Positions 1 to 5,261 of a DNA stretch of 8,664 bases are shown piece by piece. A program made the translations under genes and the position numbers. This DNA comes from Bacteroidales bacterium UBA6346 (lineage in GTDB: Bacteria > Bacteroidota > Bacteroidia > Bacteroidales > UBA932), in contig DJSA01000005.1 in NCBI GenBank assembly GCA_002438905.1, forward strand, positions 1 through 8,664, written 5' to 3'. The notes below the pieces were generated by a model. It was not told the DNA's origin. It worked only from the letters and a program-made list of their open reading frames with translations, and made no database searches. Numbering within the stretch: the stretch's first letter is position 1; every line of letters begins with the position of its first letter.

Positions 1-3000
1 GAGTGCCCTGCTTGCCGCAGATGAGGTCGGGAACCGGAATTCGACTCGCGGCGGTCATTGCCGTAGTGCCGTAGCCGTTGTCCGTTCCGGTGCCTTTCTC
101 GCCCTGGTTGTTCGTCCCCAAGGCCTCAAACGCCTCCGAACTCATTGACACAAAGCCGTGCTCGAATTTTAGGAACTCGCGCCCGTGGATTGCAGGGTAG
201 TCGAAGCTGTTGCCGGCGGGCAGCGAAGCCGCCATATCCGTCCATGACGCTCCGAATCCAGGCGCATCGTCATCCTTCCATTGAATATCTCGCCGGAACT
301 GGTACATTTCTCCTATGTAGTTGATCCTTCGGATATAATCCACACCCCCTCCGTTCCTGCTGTCGAATCCGGCATATTCCGGAGTGTCAATGTACGAGGG
401 CGCGGCCACACGTGTGAAGTTATTTACAATCAGCACATTCCCCGCATTCTTGCCTTTAGGCAGCCCGACACTCAATGTCTCCGACGGGAATGACTTTCCT
501 CCATCGTTGAAGGCTGTGACGCGAAAACTATAAACATGGCCCTTCTCAAGTTTCAAAGAATATGAAATTCGTCCGTCCGCCGCAGTCTTCGTGTTTTTCA
601 TTACTATTCCATCGTCAAACACGCCGTCGTCGATCCTTTTGCTGAGGACATATCCCTTCGGCTTTGCCGTGGGTTCGAGAGAGTCCTCCCGTGGAAGCCA
701 GCTGAGGGTGACGGAATATTCGTTGTCCCCAACAACTCCGAGTTCAGTCGCGAATGAACGCACCGGAAGTGGCTGGACAGCGTAGGGGCATCCATAGCGG
801 TTGCTGAGATATTTCAGCATCCCCTTGTATATCGAGCGCGATACAAGAAACCTGAATGAGGGGTCAAGTCCAAACTTCATGTCAGTGAAATTCTGATGCG
901 AGAGCAGTTCGAGAATCATTGAAGGGGTGGTTGGAGTTCTCGATTCAATGTAGGCGCGGTCCTTGGTGCCGCGTCTTGTCCAGTCTGGGTCATAGACGGC
1001 GCGTATGTCATTGACAATCTGTGACTGGACGATGTCAGCATACTCGCGGCTCGTTATTCGTCTTTCTCCTGATGGTAGGTCTGTCCTGCCCTCCGAGACA
1101 GATGTGTAGATTGCCAGAGTCCCTATGGTCGTGTCACATGCGGCTGTCCCGGCATCGGTGTGGAAGGCGAATGACAAGTCAACCGGAATCCCGAGTCCTT
1201 CAGACTTCCTATTCATCCGAGAGCCGCCGCTGATCCAGTCGGTCCATGTCCCCCGGCACATATAGTCGTCCCTGTAGTCGCTCTTGCCCTCGTTCTGACT
1301 CCAGACCCTCTCCGGCGCACCGTACCACTGGAGGCTGTATCTTGCAGCCTCGGCAAATCGTGGCATACCGGATGTTTCCACCTGTCGCTCAGAGTCTTCC
1401 CTATTTACAGAAGTTCTATCGCAGGAAATGCCTCTCGCGACATTTCCCATTCCCCCTCCGAATCTCACGGCATCGGCACAGATAATTCCCTCGCTTCCGG
1501 ACGCTACTCCATCGAGTGTCACACATCCATCGTTGCCCCTGCAGAAGCTGAACGTTCCAAGGTAAATCCATGTCCCTCCGCCAATTCTTTGATTAACAAG
1601 GAATTCTGTACTCCCGCCGCGGTGTCTTACCGTGTAGCGTGCGGCGTCCGTGCTCTCCGGCAGGCTGCGATAGGCGATGTAGACGGCATATTCTCCGTTT
1701 TCGGCAATCTCCGGCCTCCACGTAACCCTGGGGACGCTTCCTGCCTTCGCCCCCTTCCCGCATTCTGCAGAAAGGAATGTTCCTGCAAAAAAAGGATTGT
1801 CCCCATCGTGAATTACCTCCGTTTTGTCAGCAAATCCGGGTCCCCCGATTTTCCAGTCGCCTTCCGCATGAAAACTTCCCTTTGCCCGTGAAGTTTCAGG
1901 GAGGTCATTGTCAATGATATATTCAGCCCTATTGAGGTCCCTCTCTCTGGGCAGCATCACATATGCACCGGCATTTTCCAACATCGGGACAAGAAATTGA
2001 AGGACAAAACTCTGTGTGAACATGTCTTCAACCGTCTGGAATAGGCACGCGCGCTGCCATTCCCAACGATCAAGCGACTGCTCATAATAGTATCCATGAC
2101 TTTGCCATAAGGCTATATTTCTGTGTCCCAGGCCTTTGCTAAAATTAGTCTCTCCGATTTTCCGAACGATGTCACCACCCTTCTTCGTTGGGTCCGTGAC
2201 CCTATTGAGGCTTTTGACACCCATACCATCGTATGTGAGTCTAGGGGTTATCAGATCCTTAATCGGGGTTCTTGACGAGAAGACTTCTCCGACAACGTGT
2301 CCGGAATATTTCTTTGGAAGGCAGTCTTTCAGCTCCTTCCTGAACCATCCAATATCACCGGAATGCCAGGGATAGTCTCCGAGTGTCCGGTCAAAATAGA
2401 AATCCAGCACATTGCCCCTTCGCAGTACCTTGCGCAGTTTAAGGGTGTCGGAGCACACTCCGGTGCGTTTCTGGACTCGTATGGTCAGGCTGTCGCAGCA
2501 GTTCTTGAATTCACTGCGCCTCTGTGCCGATGTGTCTGGTGTGATTAACATAGACAGCATCAGGACCGAAAATAGAGCCGTCCCCGTAGTCATAAGTGCT
2601 CCTTTTTCGTTGCCGCTCCCAGAAGAGGTCTTTTCGTTTGCACTGCCTTTCTCCTCCGGATGCCTCTTCCTGCGCCTAGCCATCACTGACTTCACTCCCA
2701 ACAGCCCAGCCATTCCTGTTGCTGCCCCGGCAATCCCAGCCACCGCATCCCACAAGTCCTCCCCACGATATTCTGTCTGACCCTGAACAAGTTCAATCAT
2801 CGATGCTACCGCAACTGCGGTTATGAACATCGCTCCTGAGAATCGCAGAGTTTTACGTATATTCCAAGATGGTGAAGCAAAAGCCAAATGCATTAGAGGC
2901 ACGAACGGCAGGAACATCAGAAAATGCACGTCCTTGTCCGTAAGATGCAGCAGTTGAGACTGTTCCTGGATAAACGATGGATCAAACTCAGCGAAGCACA

Positions 3001-3070
3001 AAAATCCCACGGTCGCAGCATAAATCCCGACAATCACCTTAAAAACTATATGTATCTTATTGCCATTCAT
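1..3070 (-). CDS. VanZ-like membrane domain fused to golvesin/FN3-containing amidase-like protein (C-terminus outside window)
   Basis: An open frame of 1,023 codons runs from ATG at 3070 off the left edge with no stop; an in-frame TAG directly precedes the ATG. Residues 1-130 look like VanZ: four hydrophobic segments (about 8-27, 48-66, 76-95, 107-130), D45-K46...H49, E93-L-x-Q96, R102 and D108. A basic linker with RRRKR (132-136) leads to a fifth hydrophobic segment at 160-178. The rest should be extracytoplasmic. It resembles a zinc-dependent N-acetylmuramoyl-L-alanine amidase: H325 in QSHGYYYE, E348 in TVEDM, H637 in FAFHTDAG and catalytic-type E721 in MILELLSHQN. A beta-rich golvesin C-terminal-like domain (about 397-540) lies between the amidase halves. 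A fibronectin III domain covers about 768-870, and an unassigned region starting NVLIVNNF follows. Relatives are often named 'xanthan lyase' on weak grounds; peptidoglycan or glycan cleavage is inferred. The two parts could instead be separate genes using the internal start at 2593. Confidence 0.85.
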   Translation of the reverse strand, partial: MNGNKIHIVFKVIVGIYAATVGFLCFAEFDPSFIQEQSQLLHLTDKDVHFLMFLPFVPLMHLAFASPSWNIRKTLRFSGAMFITAVAVASMIELVQGQTEYRGEDLWDAVAGIAGAATGMAGLLGVKSVMARRRKRHPEEKGSANEKTSSGSGNEKGALMTTGTALFSVLMLSMLITPDTSAQRRSEFKNCCDSLTIRVQKRTGVCSDTLKLRKVLRRGNVLDFYFDRTLGDYPWHSGDIGWFRKELKDCLPKKYSGHVVGEVFSSRTPIKDLITPRLTYDGMGVKSLNRVTDPTKKGGDIVRKIGETNFSKGLGHRNIALWQSHGYYYEQSLDRWEWQRACLFQTVEDMFTQSFVLQFLVPMLENAGAYVMLPRERDLNRAEYIIDNDLPETSRAKGSFHAEGDWKIGGPGFADKTEVIHDGDNPFFAGTFLSAECGKGAKAGSVPRVTWRPEIAENGEYAVYIAYRSLPESTDAARYTVRHRGGSTEFLVNQRIGGGTWIYLGTFSFCRGNDGCVTLDGVASGSEGIICADAVRFGGGMGNVARGISCDRTSVNREDSERQVETSGMPRFAEAARYSLQWYGAPERVWSQNEGKSDYRDDYMCRGTWTDWISGGSRMNRKSEGLGIPVDLSFAFHTDAGTAACDTTIGTLAIYTSVSEGRTDLPSGERRITSREYADIVQSQIVNDIRAVYDPDWTRRGTKDRAYIESRTPTTPSMILELLSHQNFTDMKFGLDPSFRFLVSRSIYKGMLKYLSNRYGCPYAVQPLPVRSFATELGVVGDNEYSVTLSWLPREDSLEPTAKPKGYVLSKRIDDGVFDDGIVMKNTKTAADGRISYSLKLEKGHVYSFRVTAFNDGGKSFPSETLSVGLPKGKNAGNVLIVNNFTRVAAPSYIDTPEYAGFDSRNGGGVDYIRRINYIGEMYQFRRDIQWKDDDAPGFGASWTDMAASLPAGNSFDYPAIHGREFLKFEHGFVSMSSEAFEALGTNNQGEKGTGTDNGYGTTAMTAASRIPVPDLICGKQGT
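2525..2593 (-). other. Internal start and signal-peptide-like segment within the VanZ-amidase frame
   Basis: Met160 of the long frame opens a hydrophobic stretch (ALFSVLMLSMLI) ending in a signal-peptidase-like T-S-A before Q183, so an amidase without VanZ could start here. Against an independent start, the five residues MTTGT carry no positive charge, which is unusual for a signal peptide. In the fused reading, the basic cytoplasmic linker just upstream would orient the segment correctly, as a fifth transmembrane helix or an internal cleaved signal. Both products could be made. Confidence 0.5.
2599..2604 (-). promoter_or_regulatory. Shine-Dalgarno-like AAGGAG before the internal ATG at 2593
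   Basis: AAGGAG on the minus strand lies five bases before ATG 2593, the best Shine-Dalgarno match seen before any start in the window. It overlaps coding sequence of the VanZ linker (Lys-Gly). Bacteroidota rarely rely on this motif, so it may be chance. It is recorded because it bears on whether the amidase part is also translated alone. Confidence 0.35.
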
Positions 3071-3151
3071 CTATTTGCCTTTGTTTTCCACCTTGTTCGT
3101 GAGTCGCAGAAGTGGTGTGAGTGCAAGGCGCATGAGGAGTTCGAGCCGCAG

Positions 3152-3159
3152 CAAACTTA
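3152..3159 (-). promoter_or_regulatory. Candidate -7 promoter element (TAAGTTTG) upstream of the VanZ-amidase gene
   Basis: The minus strand reads TAAGTTTG, an exact match to the Bacteroidota TAnnTTTG -7 element, about 80 bases before ATG 3070 in the gap after the ABC exporter. No TTTG-type -33 box was found at the usual distance. The gene may also be transcribed by read-through from the exporter, since no convincing terminator separates them. Confidence 0.25.
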
Positions 3160-3216
3160 TAGGTTGTGAGGATTTGGAAGTTGATTGCAACGCGACAATC
3201 GCGCGGCTTCTGCGGC

Positions 3217-5049
3217 TCACAGCTTCTGCATGTCATTAAGTTTCTTGTAGTAGCCATTAAGTTTTATAAGTTCGTCATGCTTCCCCCGCTCCACAATACG
3301 TCCGTCCTGCATCACGCAGATCTCGTCCGCGTTCTTGATGGTCGACAGCCTATGCGCGATAGCTATCGTCGTGCGTGCGCTCATCAGCCTGTCAAGCGCC
3401 TCCTGTACAAGTTTCTCCGACTCCGTGTCAAGTGCCGAGGTCGCCTCGTCAAGGATAAGAATCGGCGGATTCTTCAGGATTGCCCGGGCTATGCTGATTC
3501 TCTGCCTCTGGCCTCCCGACAGCATGCGCCCGCCGTCGCCGATGTTCGTCTCGTATCCCTTTTCCTTCTCCATGATGAAGTCATGCGCGTTGGCAATCTT
3601 CGCTGCCGCAACCACCTGCTCCATCGTCGCGTTCTCCACTCCGAAGGCTATATTGTTGAAAATAGTGTCGTTGAAAAGAATAGCCTCCTGGTTGACATTT
3701 CCTATGAGGCTGCGCAGCCCATGAATAGACAAATCCCGGATGTCCACGCCGTCAATCGATATGGAACCGCTCTTAACGTCGTGGTATCTCGGAATCAGGT
3801 CGACAAGCGTCGACTTTCCGGAACCCGACTGCCCCACGAGAGCGATTGTCTTGCCCTTAGGAATCGTAACGTTGATGTCCTCCAGAACATCCTTCTCTCC
3901 GTTGTAGGAGAAGAACACGTTCTTCACTTCAATCCTGTCGTTGAATCCGTCCACCTTCACCGGAGCAGCGATTTCCTTTATGTTGTTCTCCGCCTTGAGA
4001 ATCTTGTCGACCCTTTCCATCGAGGCGAGACCGCGCGGAATGCAGTAGCTTGCCCTCGAAAGATCCTTTATAGGCTGAAGCACGCTGTAGAGAATCACCA
4101 TGTAGAATATGAATGTCGGCGCGTCAAACGCGTCATTCCCGCTGAGAATCAGCGTGCCTCCGAACCAGAGCACGACCATGATCATGACAGTTCCGAGAAA
4201 TTCACTGACCGGGTGTGCCGAAGCCTGCCTTATGGCGACCTTGTTCACGAGCCTCCTATGCTCGTCAGCCGTCCTGCGGAACCTCTGCTTCATCTTTTCC
4301 TCAGCGTTGAATGCCTTGATGATGCGCAAGCCGCTTAAAGTCTCGTCCACCTGGGACATCGTGTCGCTCCATTTCACCTGAGCCGCGAGCGAGTCCCTCT
4401 TGAGCCTCTTTCCGAGCGCGCCCATCCCCCATGCCATCGCCGGCACCACGAGAATCGTGAACAGGGTAAGCTGCCAGCTCGTGAACAGCAGGGTTCCGAA
4501 ATAGAAAAGTATCAGAATCGGGTTCTTTATGAGCATGTCAAGCGAACTCGTGATGGAATTTTCGACCTCTCCCACGTCTCCGCTCATCCTTGCTATGATG
4601 TCGCCCTTCCTCTCCTGCGAGAAAAATCCGAGCGGCAGCGAAAGCACCTTGTTATAGACCTGCACCCTGATATCACGCACGATTCCGGTCCTCATCGGGA
4701 TCATGATTGCCGAAGACCCGAAGTAGCATCCGGTCTTGAGCGCCGTCATTACACCGAGGAAAAGTCCGAGCAGGAGCAGAGTCACCGATGGTCCGAAAGT
4801 CGTGATGAGTGTTGACATATAGTAATATATGTTGTTGAGCAGCATTTCCTTGAACGATGCTCCACTATCCCATGGAATAAATGTGTAAACCTCGTTTTCG
4901 AGGTTGAATATCATCTTCAGAATCGGGATTATCAGCGTGAACGAGAATATGTTGAACACCGCCGAGAGTATGTTCAGAATCACCGAGCCTGCGAGATACT
5001 TTTTATACGGACCGACGAAACGCCGTATAACCTTAAGAAATTCTTTCAT
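3217..5049 (-). CDS. MsbA-type ABC exporter (fused permease and ATPase)
   Basis: A complete 610-residue half-transporter that would work as a homodimer in the inner membrane. The transmembrane domain covers about residues 15-335 with six hydrophobic segments (near 18-46, 76-112, 170-190, 192-215, 283-304, 311-330). The nucleotide-binding domain follows with all expected motifs: aromatic A-loop Y382, Walker A GQSGSGKST (406-414), Q-loop Q454, signature LSGGQ (510-514), Walker B ILILDE (530-535) and H-loop H566. All ATPase residues are intact, so the protein should be active. Length and domain order match the MsbA/lipid exporter group; lipid A-core or another lipid-linked glycan is a plausible substrate, but drug or peptide export cannot be excluded. 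The ATG at 5049 gives a normal N-terminus (MKEFLKVIRRF). The fused VanZ-amidase frame begins 146 bases downstream on the same strand, suggesting an envelope-related neighbourhood. Confidence 0.95.
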   Translation of the reverse strand: MKEFLKVIRRFVGPYKKYLAGSVILNILSAVFNIFSFTLIIPILKMIFNLENEVYTFIPWDSGASFKEMLLNNIYYYMSTLITTFGPSVTLLLLGLFLGVMTALKTGCYFGSSAIMIPMRTGIVRDIRVQVYNKVLSLPLGFFSQERKGDIIARMSGDVGEVENSITSSLDMLIKNPILILFYFGTLLFTSWQLTLFTILVVPAMAWGMGALGKRLKRDSLAAQVKWSDTMSQVDETLSGLRIIKAFNAEEKMKQRFRRTADEHRRLVNKVAIRQASAHPVSEFLGTVMIMVVLWFGGTLILSGNDAFDAPTFIFYMVILYSVLQPIKDLSRASYCIPRGLASMERVDKILKAENNIKEIAAPVKVDGFNDRIEVKNVFFSYNGEKDVLEDINVTIPKGKTIALVGQSGSGKSTLVDLIPRYHDVKSGSISIDGVDIRDLSIHGLRSLIGNVNQEAILFNDTIFNNIAFGVENATMEQVVAAAKIANAHDFIMEKEKGYETNIGDGGRMLSGGQRQRISIARAILKNPPILILDEATSALDTESEKLVQEALDRLMSARTTIAIAHRLSTIKNADEICVMQDGRIVERGKHDELIKLNGYYKKLNDMQKL

Positions 5050-5079
5050 CTATCGAATTTGTGATATATGTTTCTATTT

Positions 5080-5106
5080 CATCCCATCGGAACCATCCCA
5101 CCGAAC
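5080..5106 (-). repeat. Short imperfect tandem repeat in the exporter's 5' leader
   Basis: Plus-strand CATCCCATCGGAAC (5080-5093) is followed directly by CATCCCACCGAAC (5094-5106). The units match at 12 of 13 positions if one base is deleted. They lie in the presumed untranslated leader of the ABC exporter, about 30 bases before its ATG. They may be a protein-binding site or a chance duplication. Confidence 0.35.
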
Positions 5107-5141
5107 TCCACATCCCGCAGACATATAATCCCGAAAACCCA

Positions 5142-5149
5142 CAAAGATA
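5142..5149 (-). promoter_or_regulatory. Candidate -7 promoter element (TATCTTTG) of the ABC exporter gene
   Basis: The minus strand reads TATCTTTG, an exact match to the Bacteroidota TAnnTTTG element in a strongly AT-rich stretch about 93 bases before ATG 5049. The -33 region is AT-rich but has no clear TTTG at 19-21 bases. It points away from the type IIG gene, as expected for a divergent intergenic region, and would give a leader of about 85 bases. Confidence 0.5.
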
Positions 5150-5226
5150 CATAAATTTCCCAATATATAATTTTACCATCTTTATTGCTTTTGACGAATG
5201 TCCCTATGGGATTTTGGTGAAAAATC

Positions 5227-5247
5227 GTTATATTTACACGATATAAC
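5227..5247. promoter_or_regulatory. Perfect inverted repeat GTTATAT-N7-ATATAAC before the type IIG gene, possible operator
   Basis: Two exact 7-base arms (5227-5233 and 5241-5247) flank a 7-base spacer and end 14 bases before ATG 5262. The left arm overlaps TATATTTA (5229-5236), a one-mismatch version of the TAnnTTTG -7 element reading toward the gene. An AT-rich dyad over the likely transcription start suits a repressor or autoregulator site, although no regulator gene is in the window. Confidence 0.4.
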
Positions 5248-5261
5248 CAGCAACCACGCCA

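Noticed and set aside
1787..1793. Seven-base A tract in the amidase gene as a possible phase-variation site
   Set aside because: Seven bases is short for slippage-driven switching, and it encodes ordinary residues within the golvesin-type domain.
3071..3133. Possible 20-codon leader peptide ending in TAG directly before the VanZ-amidase ATG
   Set aside because: The frame is open well upstream of its Met and there is no ribosome-binding motif, so the short peptide is not supported beyond chance.
3191..3203. Small GC-rich hairpin (CGCGA-TTG-TCGCG on the minus strand) after the exporter stop
   Set aside because: Only five pairs with no T tract following; too weak to call a terminator.
3057..3257. 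66-codon minus-strand frame spanning the exporter end and the VanZ start
   Set aside because: The translation resembles no protein, begins inside the exporter gene in another frame, and has no start signal. It ends overlapping the VanZ ATG, but nothing else supports coupling.
3166..4338. 390-codon plus-strand frame opposite the ABC exporter
   Set aside because: It is antisense to the ATPase domain of a protein with every expected motif, and its translation has no family features.
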